DNA from: Fagopyrum homotropicum
Lineage: Eukaryota; Streptophyta; Magnoliopsida; Caryophyllales; Polygonaceae
DNA length: 64,000 nt
Reading direction: 5' to 3'
Assembly (NCBI GenBank): GCA_033239125.1
Contig: BSWB01000006.1
Location: 120,016,242-120,080,241 of the forward strand
Shown here one piece after another: positions 11,293 to 22,875 of this stretch. Every line of letters begins with the position of its first letter. Position 1 is the first letter of the stretch. A program made the position numbers and the translations under genes. The notes below the pieces were generated by a model. That model did no database searches. It saw nothing but the letters and a program-made list of their open reading frames with translations, and was not told where the DNA came from.

Positions 11293-12630
11293 ACTTGCTT
11301 ATCCCTAAGCAAGGTCTTTCAAAAGCTTTTAAAGCAAAAGTTAGGATGAAATATGTGTACCTTCTCAAAGCAAAACTTCTTTTGGATGAATGTGCCTTCT
11401 AATCAATAGATCATTCTCAAATCTTGCTTCATTCGTTTATAAGAATTTCATACACTTAATCAAAGAGTAAAGAGTAAAGAAAGCTCATGAATCAATCAAA
11501 CTTCCATACAAACATCATAACCTTCAAACATTATCAAAATCAATCATAAGAAACTTCAATTTAGATCACCAAGTCATATAACATTCTTTTGATCTTAAGG
11601 GCTTTCAAAGAAAAAGGTCTAGAATGTGGAAAGGAAAGGAAACTTTAAGGAATGTGGTGCATGAATCCGGGAAAATGGATAACTACTCTTTTCTTCTTCT
11701 CTTGCGGTTTCCGCAACACCTTTAACTTAGAGCTTCGCTCTCTTCTTTTCATTTTTAGACTTTACTTTTGGAGTTATGGATAGAGGTGCACAAAAACCGA
11801 AGCCTAGGAGATCGGCGTTTCTCAATTTTTATGAGATGCCTCAACCCCTTAGCGCACAATACCATAATCTGCTAGGAATATCGCTCAATCCGACTTTGGC
11901 AAGACACAAACACCCGGCTATGTGAATGGTGCCGAGTTACTCATCGTCATGATTGACTTCCCCAAACTTACAATTTCTTTCTATTCTTTTGATTGCAAAT
12001 AATTGCTTTCAAGGCCCTCCCACATCAAACATGCCAATATCAATCAACTCCTCCAAATTCCCGAATAGGTAAAAGAGGCCATAATTTCAATGAGGGGCTA
12101 AATGATCAAAGAAAGAAGAAAGAAAATCGAATTGCCTTAATCATCTCAACAAGAAGTATAAGAACTTATAGTGTGATTTCAACCTTATTTTCTCAACATG
12201 ATTTAAGTAACATTCATCACATTATGAAACTTGCAAAAGAGGTATAATCAACTCATTCAATTTCTTTCCAATTCACTATTCGTTTAAGCATGCAATTGTC
12301 ATCAAACTCAATTCACAAGTAGCGATTATCATAGAAATCATCTTTATCCTTAGAAGGACAAAATTTTCAAAATTTTTCAATTTTTATGGGTTTTTTTCAA
12401 ACTCTTTTTCATGCAATGCAATAATGAAACGTGCAACAATATAATGAACATGCAAGATAGTCTCAAATAGAAGCAATCAAAGTGAGTAAGAGTTATTACA
12501 AACTTTTAGTCACACCCCACCCCATACTTGGAACAAACATTGTCCCTAATGTTCAAATAAAAGAAAGAAAAGAAGAAAAGAAAGAAAGAAAAAGAAAGAA
12601 AAAGAAACTCACAAAATGGCGGTGGAGCGG
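11293..12630 (-). other. Long 3' untranslated region of Athila family-1 copy 1
   Basis: No coding sequence is supported. It contains the strongly conserved 90-nt block (11873-11962) shared with family 2, and a GA-rich simple repeat at 12558-12608 just below the end of ORF1. The homologous region of copy 2 is 43800-45136. Confidence 0.75.
11873..11962 (-). other. Conserved 90-nt 3'-UTR block (Athila)
   Basis: It starts TAGGAATATCGCTC and ends GATTGACTTCCC on the + strand. Only one difference to the family-2 copy at 34592-34681 is seen by eye, and about three to the copy at 44472-44561. The sense strand can pair CUCGGC with GCCGGG around a 12-nt loop. Function unknown. Confidence 0.8.
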
Positions 12631-12639
12631 CTAAACTGT

Positions 12640-14303
12640 TGGTCCTCAATGTTGTCACTGCGGTGGAGGCAGGAATGGAGAGAAGCTAGGATCATAGTAC
12701 CGCCCGAACTGCTGGCGGTAGACATCCCTCATCATATGGTCGAGGTCATCCATCGTCCATCTCTAGCGTCGGCTCGAATCTCCAATGCTCCCACTCTATC
12801 AGAAAGGCTAGTAGCCCACTCTGGCATCTGCTCATACCAACCCGGAGCCTGGCTGTACCACCCCGGTGCATCTGACGGTGCTGGTGCTGGTGGTGCCTGT
12901 GCAGACCATGGAGGTGGAGCGCCGTACCATGCAGGAGGGGTCTCCATCCAAGTGGGTCTCTCGCTCACGCTGGCGCGGCGAGAAGATGAACCTGAAGCTC
13001 TGGCGGGACGTGGAGAACGTCTAGGCACATCAGAGGCTATGTCCGGCTGATCCGGAAACGTGCCGAAATCCTGATCGGCTCCTCCTCCTCCCTCATAGGG
13101 ATCTCTCATCTCCTCCTCAACTACTGGTGGTGGTGGGACATATGGAGGGGTTGCAATCCGGTTCGCATGCATAGCAGCGAACGTCTCCTTCCAATTATGG
13201 CATCCAGCCATAATTGAATACTCCGGGAGCCACTCAATGCCCCTCCCCGTCCTGCTCTCCCATGGCATAGCTGCATAAGGTGGACCTCTATGGGTAGGGA
13301 AGATGAGACCTCTAGTCATGAAGGCCTGAAGTCCTAGGGGTACGGCAGGAATGCGTGTACATGCAGAAAAATCTACCCCTAACATCCTAGCAAGGTGGGT
13401 GACTATCCCACCATATCCAATGTTGCCCGCCCTCTTGTTCTTTAGCTTGCTCATGGTAGCAGCTAAGAGGATGGCGCAGTCAACAGGGCGCCCATACAAC
13501 ATGGAGTACAACAGAAATAGCTCATCCGTCTTGATCTTCTGAGGTGTCTCCGTCCTAGGGAAGAGACACTCAGAAAGTACCCGGTGAGCAATCTTCAAGG
13601 CTAAGTGATATATCAACTTAGCCTTGGTATCAACTGGTTTCCAGCGGCCCTCGCTGGCATAGATCACGGCGACCTCTTCCCAGAAATCCTTGGCGTAAAC
13701 GCCGCTGGGGAAACGACCATTGAAGGTCTCTTGGAACCCAAAGAAGGTCCCGAACTCCCGGATGGAGAAATCATAGTTCCTTTCCATCAGACGGAAAGAA
13801 ACTGTCCTATCAACGTGACTGTGCTCAAAAGACGTCACAACCTCTCTCGTGATCTCCTCGTAAGCGTCTTCTCGGATAGCCAAGAAGACAACTAATCCGG
13901 CTCTATCCAAGAGCCAAGTAAGGTCATCTATGATGTGAAGAGGAGCCAAATCCTCTAACAATAGGTACCTAGGTCCTATAACAGCCCTCTTGTGGATCCT
14001 CTCTAATGCATCGAGATGATCCTCGTGAATGGTGGGTACGTTAGGGCTAGGAGGTGAAGGTGATGAAGGTGATGATGGAGGTGAAGGGGAGGAAGGTGGT
14101 GGTGCTCTAGAGGATGAAGAGGAAGAGGGGTTACCCTTCCTCTTTTTGTTCTTATCCTTCTCGTTGTTCTTGTCCTTAATCCTCCCAGAAACTCTCCTCA
14201 CAAAATCCATTACTGTCGAAAACCATGGTCTGTTCTTGGTGTTCCATGGCCGTGGAAGTGACAGAGACCCTGGTTCGTCTCGCTTTTTCTCAAAACTCAA
14301 CAA
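12640..14303 (-). CDS. Athila ORF1-type protein (env position), near-complete
   Basis: A 523-codon ORF (14303-12732) downstream of integrase, of the Athila ORF-1 type known from Arabidopsis retrotransposons; function unknown. The probable start is the Met of MDFVRRVSGR near 14213, preceded by 30 residues that translate hairpin words. It has a Lys-rich basic N-terminus, a Ser/Pro low-complexity stretch (about residues 65-90), then the conserved body (YLLLEDLAPLHIIDDLTWLL, MERNYDFSIREFGTFFGF, AHRVLSECLFPR) and a Pro/Ala-rich tail. No signal peptide or membrane span is obvious, so an envelope role is not supported. Near 12770 a one-base loss changes the frame; homology continues to about 12640 (DVYRQQFGR in copy 2). 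It is the best-preserved ORF of this element. Confidence 0.75.
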
Positions 14304-15038
14304 TCAACAGCCAAACTCAGCAATCAAGCAGTCCTAGTCTAATTCCTTCCAATTTCAATCAGTTCTCCTATAAATGCTAGCAAAAACGAAGCCGAATTGA
14401 CAAAGATAGAGAAGAGCGGAAAAAACCTAGGTTTCGGATTTTAAAATCCGAATTCTGCGTTCCTTGGTGATTTGCCGCTCGATTTGTTGCTTGGATCTCG
14501 TTGGTGATCGAATTTGCTTCAGTTTGGGTCGAAGCATCGTTGAAAACGATTAACGAACGGAGAATTTAGGTGAAGGGCGTGATTCTGGCGAAAAGGGCGT
14601 GGAATTGGGTTTTGTGGTGTGTTTTTGTGAAGAACGTGGTTTATATAGTGGCCGGCAAAATTTTTGAAAACCACGGTCTATCGGGGTGTTCCACGGCCGT
14701 GGAATTATACGGAACCGTGGTTTTTGTGATTTTTCAAAGGCTTTTGGAAATTACGGCCACTGTAGCTGTCACGACCGTGGTTTAGGCCGTGGAACTCTCT
14801 GTAATGCTCCAAAGTCCAAGTTTCGTCACTTTTCTTCAAAATTACTCTTCCCCTTTCCTTTTCCACTGTTCCTACATCCAAAAACACAAACATACCGGAA
14901 GGAATCGAAGGCAAAACAAAGCAAAAACGTCTAAACTAAAATAAACTATGAATCGAAAACAAAAACGTAAATGCAATACCTTGGGTTGCCTCCCAAGAAG
15001 CGCTTTGTTTAAGGTCCGTAGCTAGACCAATTTCGCAC
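14304..15038 (-). other. Spacer between integrase and ORF1 with hairpin words
   Basis: No gene is supported. It carries CCACGGCCGTGG-type words at 14230-14260 and 14665-14800 separated by unrelated sequence. In copy 2 a deletion between short TTGGAG repeats has removed most of the equivalent region together with ORF1. Confidence 0.65.
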
Positions 15039-16499
15039 TTATTCGAGTGCGGTGGGCGCGAACTCTTCAGCTTGGAGTTCCGGCGTATACTTCTTGAGTC
15101 GTTGACCGTTGACCTTAAAGCTTCCGCCCGCTTCACCCCATACTTCAACTGTACCATGGGGGAAAATACGTTTGATTAGAAAAGGTCCGGTCCAACGAGA
15201 TTTAAGCTTACCTGGAAAGAGACGAAGCCTTGAATTGAAGAGGAGAACTTGATCTCCTTCTTTGAAGTCCTTTGTAATGATATGCTTATCATGCCAACGC
15301 TTTGCTCTCTCCTTATAAATCTTGGCGTTCTCATAGGCGTTCAAGCGGAGTTCTTCAAGCTCATTAAGGTTCAAGAGACGCTTCTCTCCCGCTTCCTTCA
15401 TGCTGAAATTCAACCACTTGATGGCCCAAAACGCCTTATGCTCCAACTCTACCGGTAAGTCATAAGACTTCCCATACACAAGGTTGTATGGTGTGGTTCC
15501 TATGGGAGTCTTATATGCAGTCCGGTACACCCATAATGCATCATCAAGCTTCAAGGACCAATCTTTCCTAGTCCTTGAAACCGTCTTCTCAAGGATTCCT
15601 TTGATCTCCCGGTTTGAGATCTCAACTTGTCCACTAGTTTGTGGATGATAAGGGGTGGCGATCTTGTGAGTAACCCCATACTTAGCTAGAAGAGCTTCAA
15701 AGCGCCGGGCAATGAAGTGAGAACCTCCATCACTAATGATAGTCCTTGGTGTCCCAAATCGTGGGAAGATGGTCTTGTTAAAGAACTTAACCACCACCAT
15801 GGCATCATTGGTGGGATAGGCAATTGCTTCCACCCATCTAGAAACATAGTCCACCGCCAAGATATGTATTGGTTTCCACAAGATGATGGGAACGGTCCCA
15901 TAAAGTCAACTCCCCAAACATCGAAAATCTCCACCTCTTGGATGTTATTGAGAGGCATCTCATTCCTCCTAGAGATATTTCCTGTTCTTTGACAAGCGAC
16001 GCAGCAGGAAACAAAGGATTGCACATCTCTAAATAAAGTAGGCCAAAAGAATCCAGATTGCAATACCTTAGCGCTAGTCTTGTTCGAACTAGCGTGTCCT
16101 CCACAAGGTAGTGAATGACAATGGCGGATGACACTTTGCATCTCATCTTCCGGCACACATCGCCGAATGATGCCATCCGGACCTCTCTTAAAGAGGAGAG
16201 GTTCATTCCAAAAGTATTCCCGGACATCCTTAAAGAACTTCTTTCTTTGTGCGTAGGATAATCCGGGCGGTATCTCCTGGCAAACCAAATAGTTAACAAA
16301 ATTAGCAAACCATGGTTCGTTACCTTTGGAGATTACTTCTATGCACTCCTCAATGATATGTAAGTGTTCGTCCGGGAAGGAGTCATCTATAGGTAAGTGG
16401 TCGTCCTCTAGATGTGTTAGGCGACTCAAATGATCCGCAACAGAATTTTCCGAACCCTTCTTGTCGCGGATCTCTAGATCGAATTCTTGTAGGAGAAGA
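15039..16499 (-). pseudogene. Athila family-1 copy 1 integrase, one frameshift
   Basis: Upstream part 16429-15890 holds the HHCC finger (HCHSLPCGGH, then CCVACQRTGN) and the first catalytic Asp in VWGVDFMGPF. The downstream part 15881-15039 holds AVDYVSRWVEA, the second Asp in TIISDGGSHF, the Glu in TSGQVEISN, then the C-terminal domain (FKEGDQVLLFNSRL, KSRWTGPFLIKRIFP) and ends EFAPTALE plus stop. A one-base loss near 15870 splits the two frames, compared with copy 2, where the frame is intact at this spot. The rest looks well preserved. Confidence 0.9.
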
Positions 16500-18063
16500 A
16501 TTCATCTAATTAGCCTTGGCTTCACATCCTTCTTTGCAAGGAGGTACCGGATCGCAGCATGATCCGTGTAGACAATCACCTTTGCACCTACAAGATAAGA
16601 GCGAAATTTGTCAATAGCATAAACAATGGCTAAAAATTCCTTTTCCGTAGTGGCGTAGTTGAGCTGCGCTTCATCTAGCGTCTTGCTAGCATAATATATG
16701 GCATGGGTTCGCCCTTCCTTTCTTTGTCCAAGAACAGCTCCTATAGCTACGTCACTAGCATCGCACATAACCTCAAAGGGAAGGTTCCAATCCGGAGGTT
16801 GGATAATAGGTGCTGAAATTAGAGCTTCCCGGATCATGTTAAACGCATCCAAGCATTCCTGCGAAAACTCAAAAACTGCATCCTTCATCAATAGATTAGT
16901 TAGCGGTTTTGATATTTTAGAGAAGTCTTTTATGAAGCGTCTATAGAATCCGGCATGTCCTAGGAAACTTCTTATCCCTTTCACCAAAGTTGGGGGAGGA
17001 AGCTTCTCTATAGTCTCTATTTTCGCCTTATCCACCTCTATCCCTCTACTAGAGATTAGGTGTCCTAATACAATTCCTTCCTTTACCATAAATTGACACT
17101 TCTCCCAATTAAGAACTAGGTTAGTGTCTTCACACCTTTGTAAAACAAGAGAAAGGTTAGAAAGGCAATTATCAAAAGAGGAACCGTATACGGAGAAGTC
17201 ATCCATGAAGACCTCCATGATTTCCTCAATGTATTCGGAGAAGATGGCCATCATGCACCTTTGAAAGGTGGTTGGGGCATTGCAAAGCCCGAACGGCATT
17301 CTCCTATAAGCAAACGTACCCCACGGGCACGTGAATGTGGTCTTCTCCTGATCATCCGGGTGTATCGGAATCTGAAAGAAACCACTATAAGATAGCAAAA
17401 GTGCAAATGTTGCGCTAACCTTTCAAGCATTTGATCGATGAAGGGTAGTGGGAAGTGATCCTTCCTCGTCGCGTTGTTAAGCTTGCGCTAGTCTATGCAC
17501 ATCCGCCATCCCGTTACGGTTCGGGTAGGAATGAGTTCGTTATTCTTGTTGATGATGACCGTCATTCCTCCCTTCTTCGGAACTACTTGAACCGGACTCA
17601 CCCACTTACTATCGGAGATAGGATAGATGATACCTGCATCAAGAAGTTTAAGAATTTCCTTCTTGACAACCTCTTTCATGGTCGGATTCAACTGCCTTTG
17701 AGGTTGTCTTGAAGTCCTAAAGTCCTCTTCCATTAATATTTTGTGCATGCATAGGGAAGGTTTGATTCCTACTAAGTCTTCTATAGTATAACCTAAAGCT
17801 TTCCTATGTTTCCTAAGGACAACCATAAGCTTACTATGTTCATCTATGGTTAGATCGGAGCTAACAATAACCGGAAAGGTAGAATTAGGTCCTAGAAAAG
17901 CGTACCTTAGATGAGTAGGAAGTGGCTTTAGTTCCATCGCTTTCGGAGCTTCCAATGGCTCTTGAGGAGCATCCGATGTCTCCTTAGAAGTGTCTAAGGG
18001 TGTAGAAGGTGTGGGAGAAGAATCAAAAGAAGTTGAAGAAGAGGCACGATCACCCTCTTCCAC
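16500..18063 (-). pseudogene. Athila family-1 copy 1 RT and RNase H, catalytic Asp lost
   Basis: RT motifs are visible (RTVTGWRMCID, FQIPIHPDDQEKTTFTCPWG, MPFGLCNAPTTFQRCMM, EVFMDDFSVYG), then RNase H (VMCDASDVAIGAVLG, YTDHAAIRYLL). Damage: TAG at 17488-17490 after RMCID; a 7-bp loss near 17400 removing the Asp-Gly of the motif-A LDGYSGFF, which also shifts the frame; and TGA at 16500-16502 where copy 2 has TGG. RT would copy the element RNA into DNA, but motif A without its Asp cannot catalyse this. The N-terminal part carries SSSTSFDSSPTPSTP, a low-complexity link to protease. Confidence 0.9.
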
Positions 18064-18065
18064 GG

Positions 18066-18240
18066 CCTAAATCACGGTTTCCCTGCATCCTCCACGGCCG
18101 TGGTTTAGGGCGTGGAAAGGAAATACGGTTGCTTTGTTTCCTCCACGACCGTGTAACCCTCTGGAGTGAGCCACGCTTTGGTTGGTGAAATCCACGGCCG
18201 TGGAATATAGTGTATGGCCGTGGATTCTCACGTTTTCTGC
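18066..18240 (-). repeat. Hairpin words inside the protease-RT linker (family 1)
   Basis: At least four CCACGGCCGTGG or near copies (18093, 18145, 18193, 18216), with GAGCGTGG/CCACGCT partners. This is the same vocabulary as the LTR cluster, but here within coding sequence. Copy 2 has it at 40262-40420. Confidence 0.8.
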
Positions 18241-19320
18241 TTCGTCGTGGAGTTTCTCAAACTCCTCTCCACATACTTCTTCTTGTGCTTCTAAGGCTTC
18301 AATTGCCTCATTGCACTCCTCTTCTTCCCCTACATTCGTTAGACTCATAGTAATAACCTTTTGCAAAGTATCTTTGAAGAGAATAGCACTTACCTCCTCT
18401 CTAGACAACCCTTCTTCATCTTGGATATTGAATATATCCTCATCAAAGATTGGCTCCTTCAGTAGAGTGGAAAGAACGAACTCTACCTTCTCCTCTCCTA
18501 TGTCAAAGGCGAGTCTAGCATTCTTGCAATCGACTATGCAGCCGGAAGTTGCAAGAAACGGTCTTCCAAGTATGATCGGGACCGGACTATCTGCAGGAAT
18601 GTCAAGCACAACAAAATCAATGGGAACAAAGAATTTACCTAGCTTGACTGGGACGTCTTCTACAATACCGATGGGACGAGTGATAGATCGATCCGCCATG
18701 TACAACGTCATCTTCACCGGTTTAGGGTCGCCTAAACCGATCTTCCTACATAATGCAAGTGGTATGATGCTCACACTTGCTCCCAAGTCACACAATGCAT
18801 CATATGTGACATCTCCCACTCCTATGGGAATACAAAATGACCCCGGATCCTTTAGCTTTGGGGACATTTTCTCCTTCATGGTCTTGATGAGATTCGAAGA
18901 ATCCGAACTCATCTTAACCTCTCCAAAATCCTCTAACTTTCTCTTGTTAGAGAGGATTTCCTTTAAGAACTTGCCATAAGCCGGTATACCTACAATAGCA
19001 TCAATGAAAGGTATATTAATATGCAGCTTGCTCATGAGTTCTATAAACTTACCGAATTGTTTATCTAGGCGCGCTCTCGCTCTAGATTGAGGGAATGGTA
19101 GGGGAGGTTTGTAAGCCGGAGGAGGAACGTAGACATCTTCCTTCTCTTTCCCCTTCTCTTTGTCTTTCTCAACGGAGACTTCAACAAACTTAGGCTGCGG
19201 ATCGGTGGTAGTCACTCCGCTCCTAGTTGTGATTGCCATCACCCTTCCCTTTGGGTTGTCCTCCATTTTTCCTGGAAGTTTCCCTTGATTCCTAGGAACT
19301 TCCTCCGCTTGGCTGAACAT
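18067..19320 (-). pseudogene. Athila family-1 copy 1 protease and linker
   Basis: A 417-codon frame with the aspartic protease core at CDLGASVSIIPL (residues about 177-188) and IILGRPFLATSGC. The flap region lies between them (MTLYMADRSITRP). The triad middle residue is Leu (DLG), a form also seen in family 1 copy 2; family 2 has DVG. The last 60 residues translate hairpin words (GLHGRGG, NHGRGGC) and end at TAG 18067. The frame continues in register at 18063 into RT, so the TAG is a break in a single gag-pol frame. Confidence 0.88.
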
Positions 19321-19328
19321 TTGGTTTT

Positions 19329-19580
19329 CTAAAACCTTTTCGGCTTAATGATGCGGTTCTCCAAACCTTGAAGCTTTCCCAAAATCGGAGGGAAACTTTC
19401 CCAAAATCGTTGAAGCTTTCCTTCCCAAGTAGGCAACATATTATTATACCTTTCATTGATGCGGTTCTCTAAACCTTTGATCATCAACCTTAATGATGCG
19501 GTTCTCCAAACCTTGAAGCTTTCCCAAAATCGTTTCCAACATGGGAGCGGGCTTCTCCTTCCCCGAAGTGTTTCCTCCAT
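19329..19580 (-). pseudogene. Rearranged gag-protease junction with partial duplications
   Basis: The segment ATGATGCGGTTCTCCAAACC plus AAGCTTTCCCAAAATCG occurs at 19348-19387 and 19493-19532, with further partial copies at 19402-19423 and 19457-19478. Copy 2 has this unit once (39075-39115). Local duplication with filler sequence breaks the frame between gag and protease. Confidence 0.8.
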
Positions 19581-21058
19581 TAGATGTTTGCCCCTGGCTT
19601 TTCCAAGGAGTAGAGGAAGAGGAAGGTGGAGTTAGTGAATTCGAATTGGAAGGATAAGAGTTACCGGAGTTTTGTTGATTGGAGCGCCAATTGTTGTTGT
19701 TTGAACCCCTATTGTTGTTCCAATTATTGTTCCAGTTGTTGTTGTTGTTGCCATTCCAATTATTCCGGTTGTTGTTCCGGTTATGGTTGTTGTTGCGATT
19801 GGTATTCTCACCACCATTGTTGTTGTTGCCCAAGTAGCCAACATCTTTTCCTTGTTGCTTTGGGAAGTTGGTCTTGATAGCTTCCTTCAACTCTTTGATC
19901 TCATTGTTGAGGGAGAAAATTTGATTTTGAGCTTCATGTGTGAGCTTTGCTCCTTGCTCCACACGATTTCCCTCTACCTTCGGGTGAGAATACTTCTCTA
20001 TGACCCTTGCTTGCTTCTCAATGAAGTCCCAAGCGTCATCTTCCCTCATGTCCATGAATGTACCACATGAGAGGGATTGGAGCTTGAATTGTGTCTCCAC
20101 ATCCAGCCCCTTATAGTATATCTCCAACAATGCAAGCTTGGATATGCCATGATGAGGGCAATCCAAGAGCAAATCCTGAAACCTTTCCCAAGATTGAAAC
20201 AAACTTTCGTTAGATCTCATGGAAAATGAATTAATCTTACCTCTTAGCTCCGCCGTTTTGGATGGCGGAAAGAACTTAGTGAGGAACTCCGCGGAAAGGT
20301 CTTCCCACGTATCTAGTTTCCCACTAGGAAGAGCTTGGTACCAAGACAATGCTTTCCCCTTCAACGAGAAGAAGAAAGGCTTGAGCTTATAGTTGTTGGT
20401 AGTCGCATTCTTCGGCCTCATTGTCTCCATCATACACTCAAAGTTTTGCAAGTGTTGGTGTGGAGATTCAGCGCTTGTTCCGCCAAATTGGTTTTGGCGA
20501 ACAAGAGTAATAACTTGAGGGTTGAAGCTAAACCCTTGTACATCATCAGCATCAAAGTTCACCTAGACGGCGTGGTTGCTGCGTTGGATCCATCCTTTGG
20601 CCAAGAGTTCTTGGCTCCTCATCCACACGTTCGATCCTTGCATTCCTAGGTGGAACACGGCGATTTGCAGCTGCCCGTGGATGGAATGGATTCACATTGA
20701 TCGTGGGATCAATTTCCTCTAGCGGTGGCATGGAGGAGTCGCTATCCTCATTGGATGAGTTGGCTCTAACCGATCTTCCCGGTCTCCTCCTTTTCTTTTT
20801 CTCCTTAAGGTTGTTTATCTCCAACCTCATCTGGAATATCATGTCCGTTAGATCGTCAACTTTCATTTGATGACGATCCGTTTCTTCCCTTCGTGTCTTC
20901 TCACTCCATCGGAGTTGAGCTTCCTTTTCCGCAAGCTCCGATTGGAGATCACATTCTATTTCTTCAGCCATTTTCTTTTCCTTTCGCCTTTGTCTTAAAG
21001 TCCTCTCAAGCTCTTGATCAAGAGGTAAGAGGTCTTCGGTGTTCCTAAACCTGCGCAT
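19453..21058 (-). pseudogene. gag: Athila family-1 copy 1 gag, one frameshift
   Basis: The start MRRFRNTEDLLPLDQELERT lies at 21058, just inside the primer site, followed by a charged coiled-coil-like N-terminus and a basic EKKKRRRPGR. A 2-bp loss near 20560 shifts the frame. The rest (20562-19453) is the gypsy gag core (SPHQHLQNFE, FSLKGKALSWYQALPSG, EFLTKFFPPSKTAELRGKI, LLLDCPHHGI). Downstream is an Asn-rich region (NNNRNNWNGNNNNNW) where a CCHC knuckle would be expected; none is seen. Gag would form the particle around the RNA. Copy 2 shows the frame without the shift. Confidence 0.9.
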
Positions 21059-21136
21059 GCACTCAAAGAGATATCAAATAACAAGGGAAGAGCTCCCAAG
21101 CTTGACAACCGTAAACCGAATTCGGCCTAAACCAAA

Positions 21137-21154
21137 TCCCCGGCAACGGCGCCA
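21137..21154 (-). promoter_or_regulatory. Primer binding site, tRNA-Asp type
   Basis: The - strand TGGCGCCGTTGCCGGGGA, six bases inside the 5' LTR, is complementary to a plant tRNA-Asp 3' end, the usual Athila primer. Confidence 0.9.
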
Positions 21155-21160
21155 AAAACT

Positions 21161-22870
21161 TGTTCGCCACTTAGCGTGCGTGCAAATAAGCTTTAATTAT
21201 AAAACTAGAAATCAAGCAAGCGAACCCGCAGTGTACGGATCGATATAGTTGAGCAAGAATTCCAGAGTATCGAACATAGGGATTTGGGGGGTTAAATCCA
21301 ATTATAGGTTATCAAGCGAGTAAATGTAAGAACTTTTCGAATTATTGGGAAAACAACAATCCTAAAGATCCAGGAATCCAGCTGTGGCAATCGATTCAAG
21401 ATATACTAGTGATATAAGGACAGAGTTAAGATATGCAAAGGTATGCTAATGTAAGGTAATCGTACGGTGAAGTTCCAAAAACCTTATATGACTCACCTAC
21501 AAGACACTCTCTATAAAGGTTGTTGAGGCTTCAGTATAGAAAGGTTCTAAAGGTAAGAATTAACGTCAAATACCCAAACTTATAATCCAAGGATCAAGAC
21601 TAACTAAACCGATTAAGGTTGTGACACTCACAATCGAGGTAGAGGTTGTTGAGGCTTCACTACCACCTAGAAAAGGCAAGCCAAGACTAAGTTAAAGCAA
21701 ATCTTGAACTTTGGATTAAAGTAAAAGCAAGTTCGTAACTTAACACAAAATTACGGGTAGTTCTTGAGTTCCACGGCCGTGGAAGCTCAAGAACAGACCG
21801 TGGATTAGGGTTGTCGGTGATTCTCTCTAACTCTCAGGGTCCAATCTGTTTACGATCGATCTATCATCATCTAAGCCACAACTATCAACCCTTCAATTTA
21901 GAATTGTTAAGGGTTTTTATCCAACAATAGTCATATTGATATCAAATTCAAGGTTTAAAAGAATGAAAGATGAAAACTTCCGAAAACTTTGAATAACTTT
22001 CAAATCAATCTCAAATCCACAATCAAGAACAATAATCGTCACTAGATTCGGAATAACACAAACAATCACGAATCTTAGATAAGAAGGAAGAACGGGATGT
22101 CAATCCGTCTTCTAAATCAAACCTAAGTAAGAAGCGAAATCTTCTTACGAACAATCTTCCGAATCTTCAATCTTCCGTCAATCCGGAAATCACACTAGCA
22201 ACGCGCAAATCTCTCAAACACAATCTTCGCCAAATGCGAAATTAGGGCAATTCCCAGCGTAAGCGTAAGCAAAAGTGCGTCTAAGCAGAGGTGACGGAAT
22301 CTCCCCTCGTCCGTCCTTTTATAGTGTAAGATAAAATATCGGCCCGGCCCAATTGCGTAGAAGATCGTGGCTTAAAGTGTGGCGAAAAAGATCGCCAAGA
22401 TCACGGTCGTGGAAGGGTTCCACGGCTGTAATTTAGAGCGTGGAAATCATCACGGTTTGACACAACTCCTCCACGGCCGTAGAAGTTGCTGGAATGAACC
22501 ACGCTTCCCTTGCCATGGTTCCACGGCCGTGGACTTGAACGTGGAATGTAGTACGGCCGTATTTTAGAGCGTGGTTTAGGGCTAGAACGTGATTCTTCCT
22601 TAGTCTCGTGCATTCTTCAAGTTGGCACTTCCTTAGCTCCTAGGAATGTTCTCAATTCATGGACATGCTCAATCAAATCCATCCTTGCTCAATTCCGTTC
22701 GGAAATAGCTCTTAATTGCCTACAATCAACATAAAGCTTGTGTAGATCTCTATATCGACATTATAGACAAACTAGCTCACAAATGCATCAATGCTTAATC
22801 AATGACTATCAATATGGATGAAATACACTTAGAAAACGTGCCTAAAATATCACAATATTTCATGCTAACA
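21161..22870 (-). repeat. 5' LTR of Athila family-1 copy 1
   Basis: 1710 bp, same length as the 3' LTR. It has a palindrome at 21760-21794, hairpin words at 22380-22580 and a TATA box at 22316-22323. Confidence 0.95.
22316..22323 (-). promoter_or_regulatory. Putative TATA box of the Athila family-1 LTR
   Basis: TATAAAAG on the - strand, about 550 bp into the LTR. The same place in copy 2 (36312-36319) reads TATATAAG followed by a similar GACGG sequence, suggesting the transcription start lies just downstream. Confidence 0.6.
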
Positions 22871-22875
22871 AGGAC
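22871..22875. repeat. Target site duplication AGGAC, right copy
   Basis: Matches 9560-9564 exactly. Confidence 0.95.

Larger units (their letters stand above)
9565..22870 (-). mobile_element. Athila family-1 element, copy 1 (complete, decayed)
   Basis: 13,306 bp with two 1710-bp LTRs that differ at about 17 positions by eye (about 1.0 %), a perfect AGGAC target duplication, a tRNA-Asp-type primer site and a purine tract. Sense order: 5' LTR (21161-22870), gag, protease, RT/RNase H, integrase, long ORF1 downstream of pol, 3' LTR (9565-11274). It is the youngest insertion seen, yet gag, RT and integrase all carry frameshifts or nonsense codons, so it must either have decayed quickly or been mobilised in trans. 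It belongs to the same family as 35764-46840. Confidence 0.95.

Noticed and set aside
12732..14213. Envelope protein from its position after pol
   Set aside because: No signal peptide, membrane span or cleavage site is visible; it matches the Athila ORF-1 type of unknown function.
18182..18979. 265-codon ORF on the + strand
   Set aside because: Antisense shadow of the Athila protease frame; composition follows the coding strand and no motif is seen.
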